A stretch of DNA of 64,000 nt from NCBI RefSeq assembly GCF_900156525.1, contig NZ_FTPS01000001.1, forward strand, positions 1,612,001 through 1,676,000, in the 5' to 3' direction. Position 1 is the stretch's first letter, and every line of letters begins with the position of its first letter. A program made the translations under genes and the position numbers. The notes beneath the pieces are model-generated. The model made no database searches, was not told the origin of the DNA, and worked only from the letters and a program-made list of their open reading frames with translations. The DNA comes from Pontibaca methylaminivorans (GTDB lineage Bacteria > Pseudomonadota > Alphaproteobacteria > Rhodobacterales > Rhodobacteraceae). Shown piece after piece: positions 34,653 to 43,076 of the stretch.

Positions 34653-34895
34653 TCAGCCGAGCTCCTCGGTCGGCGAGGCCTCGGTCGCTTCGTCGCGCAG
34701 CCGGTGGATATGGGCGATGAAGTAGCGCATGTGTGCATTGTCCACGGTGCGCTGGGCCTCGGCCTTCCAGGCCGCATGGGCGCTTTCGTAATCGGGAAAC
34801 ATGCCGACGATATGAATGTCGTTCACATCGCGGAACCGCGTCTGCGAAGGGTCGATCAGTTCGCCGCCAAAGACGAGATGCAGTCGTTTGGTCAT
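34653..34895 (-). CDS. DUF4170-family small protein
   Basis: 80 residues: MTKRLHLVFGGELIDPSQTRFRDVNDIHIVGMFPDYESAHAAWKAEAQRTVDNAHMRYFIAHIHRLR. This matches the small family typically encoded beside waaA and lpxK in Rhodobacterales and Rhizobiales. The function is unknown. It ends 4 bp before waaA. The ribosome site is AAGGAGCACCC before ATG 34895, which decides against the longer frame to 34955. Confidence 0.82.
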   Translation of the reverse strand: MTKRLHLVFGGELIDPSQTRFRDVNDIHIVGMFPDYESAHAAWKAEAQRTVDNAHMRYFIAHIHRLRDEATEASPTEELG

Positions 34896-34961
34896 GGGTG
34901 CTCCTTCAGGGTCGCAGATATGCCCGCAACCTACGCCAAGCGGGTCACGCGTCAAGCGGCG

Positions 34962-35750
34962 TCAGGGTTCGCGCAGGGCGGTGCGGATCTGGCCGTGCAG
35001 CGCCGCCGCCCCGGCCACCACCCCGTCGGTCTGCGGCACGGGATTGTTGAACCGCAGGCCATGCCCGCGCCGGTCGGTGCAGAGCGCGCCCGCCTCGCGC
35101 AGGATCAGATCGCCGGCGGCGATGTCCCATTCCCACGCCGGGTGCAGGGTCAGCATGGCATCGAAACGCCCCTCGGCCACCAGCGCCATGCGCCAGGCCA
35201 GCGACGGCCGGTGCGCGCGGCGGAAATGCGGCACATGGCCGCCGCGCCAGTTTCCGGGCTCCATCACCCGCCGCGCCGCGAGGATCTCGGCATGTTCCAG
35301 GTCGCTCTGCGGAGAGGGGGAAATCGGCCGGCCGTTCAGAAAGGCGCCGCCGCCCCGGCTGGCGTGGTAAAGCAGGTCGAGGCGGGGAAGGTAGATCACC
35401 GCCGTCTCGACCTCGCCGCCGCGGGTGATGGCCAGGGCATGGGCCCAGGACTTGTTGCCGTCGATATAGCAGCGCGTCCCGTCGATCGGATCGACGATGA
35501 AGGCACGCTCCTGCCCGAGCCGCGCCGGATCGTCGGGCGATTCCTCGGACAGCCAGCCGTAATCCGGGCGCGCCCCGCGCAGGCGGTCCTCGAGCAGGTC
35601 GTTCACCGCCAGATCGCCGGCGCTGACCGGTCCGGCGCCGCCCGGCTTGTCCCAGTGGCGCAGCGACGGCCCCGCCATGCCGAGCGCGACCTCACCCGCG
35701 GCACGGGCGGCTTCGGTCAGCAGGGCAAGGTCGTTTTCAGCTTCCGGCAA
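34962..35750 (-). CDS. cysQ: CysQ-like 3'(2'),5'-bisphosphate nucleotidase / inositol-phosphatase family
   Basis: 262 residues with the metal-binding motifs WLSEESPDD, FIVDPIDGTRCYIDG (DPIDGT) and HPAWEWDIAAGDLILREAGA. The EE and YIDG spacing fits the CysQ branch more than SuhB. It hydrolyses 3'-phosphoadenosine 5'-phosphate or related sulfur intermediates in characterised members. It overlaps the pmbA stop by 14 bp, so translation is coupled. The next gene (DUF4170) is 66 bp away on the same strand. Confidence 0.84.
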   Translation of the reverse strand: MPEAENDLALLTEAARAAGEVALGMAGPSLRHWDKPGGAGPVSAGDLAVNDLLEDRLRGARPDYGWLSEESPDDPARLGQERAFIVDPIDGTRCYIDGNKSWAHALAITRGGEVETAVIYLPRLDLLYHASRGGGAFLNGRPISPSPQSDLEHAEILAARRVMEPGNWRGGHVPHFRRAHRPSLAWRMALVAEGRFDAMLTLHPAWEWDIAAGDLILREAGALCTDRRGHGLRFNNPVPQTDGVVAGAAALHGQIRTALREP

Positions 35751-37083
35751 TGGTCATTCCCTCGACAAGGAGCGAAGGCACCACGCGCGACAGCCAGGGG
35801 CGCGCATCATCGGCGGGTTGCAGGCCAAGCAGCATCTCGCGCAGATTGCCGGCGATGGTGCATTCGTTCACCGGGCCGGTGATCTCTCCGTCCTCGACCC
35901 AGAACCCCGAAGCGCCCCGTGAATAATCGCCGGTGTTGGGGTTGATGGTCGCGCCGATCAGCGACGTGACCAGAAGCCCCGTGCCCATGTCGCGGATCAG
36001 ATCCCCGCGCGTGCGCTGTCCCTGGGTGAGCGCAATGTTCCAGTTGCCGGGCGACGGCGGCGAGGAGATGCCGCGCACGGCGTTGCCGGTCGGCTCCATG
36101 CCGAGCTTGCGCGCGCTTGCAAGGTCGAGCGTCCAGCCGGTCAGCCGGCCCGCATCGACGATGGCGCGCCGCCGTGTCGCAAGCCCCTCGCCGTCGAACG
36201 GACGCGAGCCGCTCACACGGGGACGGTGCGGGTCCTCGATCAGCGACAGCCCCTCGGGCAGCACCGGCTTGTCGAGCGCATCCGCAAGCCAGGACGCACC
36301 CCGCGCCACCGCAAGGCCGTTCGCGGCCCCGAGAAGATGACCGATCAGCGACCCGGCGACCCGCTCGTCAAACAGGACCGGATAGGCTCCGGTGCGGGGC
36401 CGGCGCGCCCCAAGCCGCGCCACGGCCCGCTCGCCCGCGCAGGTGCCGATTTCTTCGGGGCTGCGCAGGTCGTTCTGCCAGATGCGCATGTCGCCGTCGT
36501 GGTCGCGCTCCATGCCGGTTCCGCTCCCGGCGATGGCGACGCAGGCGGTGGTGCGCGCGGTGCGGCGATAACCGCCGGAAAATCCGCTGCTCGCGGCCAG
36601 AAAGACCTCGCTCGACGAATAGGCGGCACTGGCCACATCGACCTGGCTGACCCCGGACACGGCCTGCGCCGCCGCCTCCGCGCGCCGCGCGTCCTGTTCC
36701 AGCTGCGCCGGGGTGGGTTCCGGTGCCGGATCGGCGAGCTCAAGCGGCGCGGCGTCACGTTCCGCCGCAAGTTGTCCGCGCTCCGCAAGGCCGGCATAGG
36801 GGTCTTCGGGCGCCTCGCGCGCCATGGCGATCGCACGCAGGGCCATGGCGTCGAGCGTGTTCTCGCGGGTGTCCGAGGCGGAAACGATCGCCTGCCGCCT
36901 GCCGACAAAGACCCGCAGCCCGATATCCACCGATTCCGAACGCTCCGCCTGTTCGAGCGCACCCGAACGGATGTCGATCGAAACCGACCTGCCCGCGATC
37001 AGGATCACGTCCGCATCCTCGGCGCCGGCGGTCCGGGCACGGGTCAGGGCCGCCCCGGCGATATCTTCGAGCCTTCGGGTCAT
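35737..37083 (-). CDS. pmbA: TldD/PmbA-family metalloprotease-like protein
   Basis: 448 residues of the TldD/PmbA family, which in E. coli works as a TldD-TldE pair to cleave modified peptides. Seen are IRSGALEQAERSESVDIGLRVFVGRRQAIVSASD (typical N-terminal), the middle GTGMERDHDGD, and C-terminal GNWNIALTQGQRTRGDLIRDMGTGLLVTSLIGATINPNTGDYSRGASGFWVEDGEITGPV. As in PmbA/TldE, the HEXXXH motif of TldD is not seen, so activity would need a partner. It starts after the DUF2125 gene terminator. Confidence 0.93.
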   Translation of the reverse strand: MTRRLEDIAGAALTRARTAGAEDADVILIAGRSVSIDIRSGALEQAERSESVDIGLRVFVGRRQAIVSASDTRENTLDAMALRAIAMAREAPEDPYAGLAERGQLAAERDAAPLELADPAPEPTPAQLEQDARRAEAAAQAVSGVSQVDVASAAYSSSEVFLAASSGFSGGYRRTARTTACVAIAGSGTGMERDHDGDMRIWQNDLRSPEEIGTCAGERAVARLGARRPRTGAYPVLFDERVAGSLIGHLLGAANGLAVARGASWLADALDKPVLPEGLSLIEDPHRPRVSGSRPFDGEGLATRRRAIVDAGRLTGWTLDLASARKLGMEPTGNAVRGISSPPSPGNWNIALTQGQRTRGDLIRDMGTGLLVTSLIGATINPNTGDYSRGASGFWVEDGEITGPVNECTIAGNLREMLLGLQPADDARPWLSRVVPSLLVEGMTIAGS

Positions 37084-37187
37084 GGGAACCTTTCAAACAG
37101 AATCGCTGCGCCTTGCAGGTAGCTATCGCCCGCCCCTCCTGCAAGGCGTGGGCCGTGCAATCCGGCGCGGCGGGTCTTGCGCGGACG

Positions 37188-37214
37188 AAAAAGGGGCGGC
37201 ACCACGGCCGCCCC
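37188..37214 (-). terminator. Rho-independent terminator of the DUF2125 gene
   Basis: Perfect 8-bp stem GGGGCGGC (37193-37200) / GCCGCCCC (37207-37214) with a 6-nt loop; on the minus strand it runs into TTTTT (37188-37192). It ends the DUF2125 transcript before pmbA. Confidence 0.8.
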
Positions 37215-37251
37215 CACGATCAAACCCGCGATCATCAGGGCGCGGGCATGT

Positions 37252-38784
37252 TCAGCGCAGACGCTGCCCGTTCGCCAGGACATGGCCTTTGTCGTTCACC
37301 TCGATGGCGGATGTCACCGTATCCTCGCCCTCGCCGGGGACCGAGAACATGCTCAGCATCATGCGGAAGCCCATGGCGCTGTCCTTGTCGAGGAAACCGC
37401 CTTCGATCAGCCGGTCCAGCAGCCCGTTCGCCCCGGTGATTTCGATCTCGGCTGTGCCTTCAGGGCGGGGAAAGCCGTCGAAGGTCTGGGTGTCCTCGTT
37501 ATGGAACGTGAAGGCACCCTTGCCGGTCAGCCTTGCGCCCAGCATCGACACCAGCAGGTTGTCGATGTTGATTTCCTCGATCTCGCCCGGCGCTTCGCCC
37601 GATTCCTCGAGTTCGGCGGCCACTTCGGGATTCAGATAGTCGAACAGCAGCTTCGCCCGGCCGCTCAGGTCGAGCGCGATATTCGCCGGATCGCGGGGCA
37701 GCGTCTTCTTTTCGTCGAACAGCGCCCAGACGGATTCGGCCATGATGAAATCCTTGAGCCGGGCCGAGAGCGAGAAATCCTGCGCTTCCTCGGCCTTGGT
37801 GAATGGCATGTCGAGCCGCAGCGCCGCCTCTTCGATCTCGATCGTGACAGGCATCGGCAGGCTGCTGGACGAGGCATCGACCGTCAGCCCCTCCTGCGCC
37901 AGTTCATATCGCAGGTGGCCGTCCTTCATGGCGAAGGACAGCGCGCCGTCGCGGGACGAGGTCTTGAGGTTGAAATATTCGTCCTCGTCCTTGCCGCTTG
38001 CTTCGTTCGATGCCGACAGGAAGGAAAGCGTGCCCTCGAAATCCGCATCGCGGTTCATCAGGCCGGCCAGATCGGCAGCATTGACCCCGGCCGGGAAGCC
38101 GCCCGCCCCCGTGAAGCGGACGCCACGCATTTCGCCCTTGAGCGCGACGTCTTCACCGGAATCGGGGGCCGTATAGGCGACATCATACGTCAGCCGGTCG
38201 GCTTCGGTGGATTGTTCATAGTCGCGTTTGTCGCCCTGCTTCATGGTGGTGTGGCTGGTCACGGTATCGAGCGCCAGCTTGCCGCTCGCGGCATCGGCAG
38301 GCAGCGCCTCACCGTCGATTTTCGCCTCGACGAGTTCGAGCGTTATGCCCGTGGCGCGAAAGACATAGCGCGTGTCGCCGGGATCGCCCGAAGCGAACAT
38401 GCTGCTCGCGTCCAGCCGGTATTCGACCGAGAGCGCGAAATCCTTGTCGTCCTCGGTGCGGCCCTCGAACTGCATGGGAAAGGACTCGGGCAGGCCGATC
38501 TCGACACTGCCGTCGCCCTGCTCGGAAAATTCGAGCGTGGGCATGGTGATCTCCACGCCGCCGGAGGAGTCCGGCAGCTCGAGCGACATGCGGACATCCG
38601 TGACCGTCAGCTTCCCGCCCGAGGCGGATTCCTCGCCCGTGACCTCATAGCCCGAATCTTCCATATAGGTGCGCCAGTCGTCCCAGACCTGCTGAGCGCT
38701 CAGATCGGCGTGGGCGGCCGTGGCGAACGCGGAAAGCGCAACGGCGGTCGTGATCCCACGCCAGGGCGAGAATGCAATTGTCAT
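37252..38784 (-). CDS. DUF2125-family exported protein
   Basis: 510 residues. A signal peptide (ITTAVALSAFATAAHA, cleavage after AHA) leads a long beta-rich protein with repeated short strands such as GGVEITMPTLEFSEQGDGSVEIGLPESFPMQFEG and a C-terminal region rich in DSAMGFRMMLSMFSVPGEGEDTVTSAIEVNDKGHVLANGQRLR. The end motif (VNDKGHVLANGQRL) is typical of DUF2125 proteins. The location is probably periplasm or outer membrane. The start ATG 38784 is the first with a signal peptide; the longer frame overlaps the SDR promoter and is rejected. The function is unknown. Confidence 0.83.
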   Translation of the reverse strand: MTIAFSPWRGITTAVALSAFATAAHADLSAQQVWDDWRTYMEDSGYEVTGEESASGGKLTVTDVRMSLELPDSSGGVEITMPTLEFSEQGDGSVEIGLPESFPMQFEGRTEDDKDFALSVEYRLDASSMFASGDPGDTRYVFRATGITLELVEAKIDGEALPADAASGKLALDTVTSHTTMKQGDKRDYEQSTEADRLTYDVAYTAPDSGEDVALKGEMRGVRFTGAGGFPAGVNAADLAGLMNRDADFEGTLSFLSASNEASGKDEDEYFNLKTSSRDGALSFAMKDGHLRYELAQEGLTVDASSSSLPMPVTIEIEEAALRLDMPFTKAEEAQDFSLSARLKDFIMAESVWALFDEKKTLPRDPANIALDLSGRAKLLFDYLNPEVAAELEESGEAPGEIEEINIDNLLVSMLGARLTGKGAFTFHNEDTQTFDGFPRPEGTAEIEITGANGLLDRLIEGGFLDKDSAMGFRMMLSMFSVPGEGEDTVTSAIEVNDKGHVLANGQRLR

Positions 38785-38932
38785 GAATGCAACCTTTCGT
38801 ACAACGACGCGCCGCATGCTGTTCGCTCGCCGCCCCCGCGTCAAGGGCGCGGGGACTGGACCTGAACGATTTGCGGCACTACGACAGGAGGCACGGGCGC
38901 GAACCGACACGAACGGGCGGAGAGGACAGGCG

Positions 38933-39694
38933 ATGCCGGCAGGACAAACCGTGCTGATTACCGGCGCCAGCCGGGGCATCGGTGCCGCTGCCGCGCGGGT
39001 TTTCGCCGCCGCGGGCGCGAATGTGGCGCTGCTTGCGCGCAGCCGCGACGACATCGAGGCGCTGGCGCGTGAAATCGACGCGATGAAAGACGCGGGCGAG
39101 GCGCTCGCGCTGGCCTGCGACGTGGCGGATCATAAGGCCGTGACGCAGGCGGTGGAGTCGGTGCTCGCGCGATTCGGCAGGCTCGACATATTGATTGCCA
39201 ACGCGGGCGTGATCGGCCCGATCGCATCGCTGGCGGAGGCCGACGCGGATGCCTGGGGCCGGGGCATCGACATCAACCTGAAGGGCGTCTTTCACGCGAT
39301 CCGCGCCGCGCTGCCGCCCATGCTCGCGGCCGGGCGCGGCACGGTGCTGACGATCAGTTCGGGCGCGGCCCATGCGCCGCTCGAGGGCTGGAGCCAGTAT
39401 TGCGCCGCGAAGGCCGGGGCTTTGATGCTGACCGCGAGCGTTGATGCCGAGCTGCGCGAACGTGGCATCCGCGCGATGGCGCTGAGCCCCGGGACGGTCG
39501 CGACCGACATGCAGCGCGAGATTCGCGCCTCGGGCGTCAACCGGGTGAGCCGGCTCGACTGGTCCGACCATGTCCCGCCCGAATGGCCGGCGCGGGCGTT
39601 GCTCTGGATGTGTTCCGCAGCTTCTGATCCGTATATCGGGCAGGAAATCTCGCTGCGCGACCCCGAAATCCGCCGCCGCGCGGGGCTCGCATGA
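38933..39694 (+). CDS. short-chain dehydrogenase/reductase
   Basis: 253 residues, Rossmann fold. It has the cofactor motif TVLITGASRGIGAAAARVFA, NAG (ILIANAGVIGP), Ser of the catalytic triad in LTISSGAA and the YxxxK motif YCAAKAGALMLT. NAD or NADP preference is not clear; Arg19 region and ALLARS suggest NADP. The start is ATG 38933 with an AGAGGA ribosome site. It overlaps the crotonase-like gene by ATGA and heads a three-gene operon. The substrate is unknown. Confidence 0.9.
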   Translation: MPAGQTVLITGASRGIGAAAARVFAAAGANVALLARSRDDIEALAREIDAMKDAGEALALACDVADHKAVTQAVESVLARFGRLDILIANAGVIGPIASLAEADADAWGRGIDINLKGVFHAIRAALPPMLAAGRGTVLTISSGAAHAPLEGWSQYCAAKAGALMLTASVDAELRERGIRAMALSPGTVATDMQREIRASGVNRVSRLDWSDHVPPEWPARALLWMCSAASDPYIGQEISLRDPEIRRRAGLA

Positions 39695-40299
39695 TCCGGC
39701 TTGAGAAAGAAGGCGGGCTCTGGATCGTCACGCTGGACCGCCCCGACAAGGCGAATGCGCTGACACCCGCGATGCTGGCGCGCCTGGCCGACATTGCCGA
39801 AAGCGCAACGCAGGCACGGGCGCTGATCCTGACCGGAGAGGGACGCGTGTTCAGCGCCGGCGCCGACCTGGACGCGGCGCGCGCGGGCATGACGCTTTCG
39901 CCCGACTGGGAGCGGCTGTCGAATGCGCTTGCGGCGCTTCCCGCGCTCAAGGTCGCGGCGCTCAACGGCACGCTTGCGGGCGGGGGGGTGGGCATGGCGC
40001 TTGCCTGCGACCTGCGCATCGCCGTGCCGGGGGCGCGGTTCTTCTATCCGGTGATGCGCCTCGGCTTTCTGCCGCAGCCGTCGGATTGCCGCCGCCTTGT
40101 CGCGCTGGTCGGTCCGGCGCGGGCGCGGCTGATCCTGATGGCGGGGGCAAGGCTTGATGCTGACGAGGCGTTGGCGATCGGGCTGATCGACCGCATCGTG
40201 CCGGCGCAGGATCTGATGGCCACCGCGCGCGAACTGGTCGCGGATGTGCTGGCGGCGGATCCCGACATCGCGCAGGGCATCGCGCGGCTCTGCTCCTGA
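39691..40299 (+). CDS. crotonase-fold protein lacking both hydratase Glu residues
   Basis: 202 residues, shorter than normal enoyl-CoA hydratases (about 255-260). The oxyanion-hole region SAGADLDAARAG and GGGVGMALACDLRIA are present. The two catalytic glutamates of hydratases fall on Val (PVMRLG in place of PEILIG) and Leu (VGPARARLILMAG in place of the family's Glu-bearing helix) in my alignment by eye. It is therefore unlikely to be a classical hydratase. It may be a short-chain member with another role. It overlaps the SDR gene by ATGA. Confidence 0.78.
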   Translation: MIRLEKEGGLWIVTLDRPDKANALTPAMLARLADIAESATQARALILTGEGRVFSAGADLDAARAGMTLSPDWERLSNALAALPALKVAALNGTLAGGGVGMALACDLRIAVPGARFFYPVMRLGFLPQPSDCRRLVALVGPARARLILMAGARLDADEALAIGLIDRIVPAQDLMATARELVADVLAADPDIAQGIARLCS

Positions 40300-40313
40300 A
40301 CGGCGCGGCGGGC

Positions 40314-41552
40314 ATGGGGCCGGACGGCGGGCATCCCCCCGCGCTGGTGATCGGGGGCGGGCCGGCGGGGCTCATGGCGGCCGAGGTCCTGGCCGGGGCA
40401 GGACTTTCCGTCATCCTGGCCGAGGCCATGCCGACGCCGGCGCGCAAGCTGCTCATGGCCGGGAAGTCGGGGCTGAACATCACCCGGGACCAGCCGCTGG
40501 AGGACATGCTTGGCGCTTATGACGAGGCGGCGGAGTGGCTGCGCCCGATCATCACGGCGTTTGATGCGCAAATGGTGCAGACCTGGGCGCGGGGGCTTGG
40601 GCAGGATCTGTTCACCGGCAGCACCGGGCGGGTGTTCCCGCGGGCGATGAAGGCGTCGCCGCTGCTGCGGGCCTGGCTTGGCCGGCTCGACCAACTGGGT
40701 GTCCGGCGCCGCATGCGCTGGCGCTGGCGCGGCTGGGACGGCGCACAGGCGGTTTTCGACACGCCGGATGGCCGGCGGGCCGTGACGGCCTGGGTCACGG
40801 TGCTGGCGCTGGGCGGGGCGAGCTGGGCGCGGCTCGGGTCGGATGGAGACTGGGCGGCGATCCTGCGCGCGGCAGGGGTCGGGGTTGCGCCCTTCGCGCC
40901 CGCGAACGCGGGTCTTGCAATCGACTGGTCACCCCATATGCGCCCGCTGTTCGGCCAGCCGCTCAAGAACGTGGCCTGGCGCGCCGGCGATTGGCACAGC
41001 CGGGGCGAGGCGGTGATTTCGGCCCGCGGGCTCGAGGGCGGGGGGATCTATGCGATCTCGAAGGGGGTGCGGCTCGGCCATGTGCCGGTGGTCGATCTGA
41101 TACCCGACCGAGACCCGTGCGATGTGACGGCAAGGCTCGCGCAGCCGCGGGGCAAGGCAAGCCTGTCCAATCATCTGCGCAAGGCGCTGCACCTTGATCG
41201 CACGCGCCTGGCGCTGCTGAACGAATTCGGCCGCCCGCTGCCGCAGGAGCCCGGACCGCTTGCCGCGCTGCTGAAGGCGCTGCCGCTGCGGGGCGCGGGC
41301 TTGCGCCCGCTGAACGAGGCGATCTCGGTCGCGGGCGGGGTGACGCGGGACAGTCTTGATTCGGGGCTCATGCTGCATGCGCGCCCCGGCGTGTTCTGCG
41401 CGGGCGAAATGCTCGATTGGGAGGCGCCGACCGGGGGTTATCTTCTGACGGCCTGTCTTGCGACCGGGGCATGGGCCGGACATGCGGCGGCGCGCCATGC
41501 GCTCAGCGCCGTGCGCGCGCCATCGTCGCCAGACGGATCAGGGTGCGGCTGA
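40314..41552 (+). CDS. BaiN/HI0933-family FAD-dependent oxidoreductase
   Basis: 412 residues. N-terminal FAD Rossmann motif ALVIGGGPAGLMAAEVLA, then KLLMAGKSGLNITRDQPL, the FTGSTGRVFPRAMKASPLL segment (typical of HI0933-like flavoproteins) and a C-terminal SVAGGVTRDSLDSGLMLHARPGVFCAGEMLDWEAPTGGYLLTACLATG. This TIGR03862-like group is widespread in alphaproteobacteria but poorly characterised. Last gene of the SDR-crotonase run; starts 14 bp after the crotonase stop. Its end overlaps the end of holA by 50 bp on the opposite strand. Confidence 0.88.
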   Translation: MGPDGGHPPALVIGGGPAGLMAAEVLAGAGLSVILAEAMPTPARKLLMAGKSGLNITRDQPLEDMLGAYDEAAEWLRPIITAFDAQMVQTWARGLGQDLFTGSTGRVFPRAMKASPLLRAWLGRLDQLGVRRRMRWRWRGWDGAQAVFDTPDGRRAVTAWVTVLALGGASWARLGSDGDWAAILRAAGVGVAPFAPANAGLAIDWSPHMRPLFGQPLKNVAWRAGDWHSRGEAVISARGLEGGGIYAISKGVRLGHVPVVDLIPDRDPCDVTARLAQPRGKASLSNHLRKALHLDRTRLALLNEFGRPLPQEPGPLAALLKALPLRGAGLRPLNEAISVAGGVTRDSLDSGLMLHARPGVFCAGEMLDWEAPTGGYLLTACLATGAWAGHAAARHALSAVRAPSSPDGSGCG

Positions 41553-42534
41553 CGACCGCCATCGCCGGCGCGGTCTGCCCGGCGGACCGCAGTGCCAGAT
41601 CTGTATCGGTCAGTTCGCAAAGCGCCACCTCCAGACGCTCGGCGGACCAGAGCCGCAACTGACGCTCGAAATTCTCGCGCCGCGCGCCGAACACCGGGGA
41701 ACGCATCCGTTGCAGTGCGGTGCCGATGCCGCCCGGGGCGCTTGCCAGCGTGTAAAGCTGGCGGAAATGCCGCGCCGCACCGATGCAGAGCGTGGTCGCA
41801 TTGGTCCCCTGCGCTTCCATGCGCGCAAGCAGCGGTCCGATCCGCCCGCTGTCGCCACCGGCAACCGCGTTCAAGAGGTCATCCATGGCGACATCGCTGC
41901 CGAGGGGGGCCGAGAGCGCGATTTCCTCTGGGGTGAGCGGGGCATCGTCGCCAAGCTTGTAAAGCGCGATCTTTTCCAGCGTCTGCGCGAAATCGCCGGG
42001 GCCGAGCATGGCCGCAAGCCCCGCCAGTGCTTCGAAGGCGTCGGGTGCGAGACTGGTCAGCCCGGCGGCGGCAATGGCGCGTTCCAGTTCGGCGCGCGAG
42101 GGCGGATCGTCGTAAAGGCCGATCGCAAGCGCATTGCGGTGCCCCTCGAACAGCTTGCGCAGTTTCGAGCCGGCCTTCAGCGCACCGGCGCTCACGACCA
42201 GCAGCGCATCGCCTTCGCGCCATTCCCCGAGCGCGGCTTCGAGCGCGGCGGCGGTTCCCTCGCCCGCGCCCTCGACATGGATCACGCGCAGTCCCGGAAA
42301 AAAGCCGATCGCCTGCATCGCTTCGAGCAGCAGCGCCGGTTCGCTGCGCAACTCGGCCGCCGAAAGACGGGTCAGGCGCATTTCCTCTTCGCCATCGGGG
42401 CCGATCAGCGCCGCGATCACCTGCTGGCGGCGCAGCGCGACCCGCATCCCGTCCGGCCCGTAAAGCAGCACGCCGGCGCGCCCGGGGTCGGGGCGCGCGA
42501 AATAGGCCTCGGCCTCGCGCTTGCCGGCCTTCAT
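41503..42534 (-). CDS. holA: DNA polymerase III subunit delta
   Basis: 343 residues. Clamp-loader delta subunit: AAA+-like N-terminal domain (GVLLYGPDGMRVALRRQQVIAALIGP), middle helical part and C-terminal collar domain (MDDLLNAVAGGDSGRIGPLLARMEAQGTNATTLCIGAARHFRQLY). As usual for delta, no P-loop lysine is needed. It overlaps lptE by ATGA at 42531-42534 and the converging flavoprotein by 50 bp. The lptE-holA pairing in the leuS cluster is a common bacterial order. Confidence 0.88.
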   Translation of the reverse strand: MKAGKREAEAYFARPDPGRAGVLLYGPDGMRVALRRQQVIAALIGPDGEEEMRLTRLSAAELRSEPALLLEAMQAIGFFPGLRVIHVEGAGEGTAAALEAALGEWREGDALLVVSAGALKAGSKLRKLFEGHRNALAIGLYDDPPSRAELERAIAAAGLTSLAPDAFEALAGLAAMLGPGDFAQTLEKIALYKLGDDAPLTPEEIALSAPLGSDVAMDDLLNAVAGGDSGRIGPLLARMEAQGTNATTLCIGAARHFRQLYTLASAPGGIGTALQRMRSPVFGARRENFERQLRLWSAERLEVALCELTDTDLALRSAGQTAPAMAVVSRTLIRLATMARARR

Positions 42535-43076
42535 TGCCCGAGGTCGGCCGTCGCCAGCAGCCGCGCCATGATCTGATCGGCCAGCATCACCATGAGGCGT
42601 TCATGCGCGTCGCGCTCGGCCGCGAGGGTCTGCACCGTGGTGGCGTTCAACTGCCCGAGAAGCTGGCCGCTGTCGTCCCGCACGTCGCGTTCGAGCCCGG
42701 TGGCCGAGTAGCTGGCGAAATTGGTCACGCTGCCCGAGGCGACAAGCGCATTATCGGACAGCCGCCGCAGCGCGTAATCGACATCGCCGACCACGGAATA
42801 GCGGGTGATGTCGCCGCTGCGCTTGATCGCCTGTCCTTCCTCGCGGCTCTCGACCTCGAGCGACAGTTCATATTCGGGCGAGATGGCGCGGCCGAGCCGG
42901 TCCTCGAGGTTCTCGACCAGCCGATAGCCGTCCTCGGTTGCCGGGGCGTCGATCGCGACCCGCCCCCGCAGCGCGGAACCGCTGCCGCCGGGGCCGTAGA
43001 CCGGGGTAAAGCCGCAGGCGGCCAGCGCGAGCGCCAGCGGCATCAGCAGGACGGTCCGGCGCTCAAACCACGACAT
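42531..43076 (-). CDS. lptE: LPS-assembly lipoprotein LptE
   Basis: 181 residues. Lipoprotein signal ending in LALAACGF (lipobox LAAC), then the LptE-like fold ([12 protein letters not shown]...[22 protein letters not shown]). LptE plugs the LptD outer-membrane translocon for lipopolysaccharide. It overlaps leuS by 14 bp and holA by 4 bp, the classical leuS-lptE-holA cluster. Confidence 0.92.
   Translation of the reverse strand: MSWFERRTVLLMPLALALAACGFTPVYGPGGSGSALRGRVAIDAPATEDGYRLVENLEDRLGRAISPEYELSLEVESREEGQAIKRSGDITRYSVVGDVDYALRRLSDNALVASGSVTNFASYSATGLERDVRDDSGQLLGQLNATTVQTLAAERDAHERLMVMLADQIMARLLATADLGQ

Noticed and set aside
37080..37235. Small ORF (51 codons) overlapping the pmbA start by ATGA
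   Set aside because: Its hydrophobic stretch is the translation of the Rho-independent terminator at 37188-37214, and it has no ribosome site.
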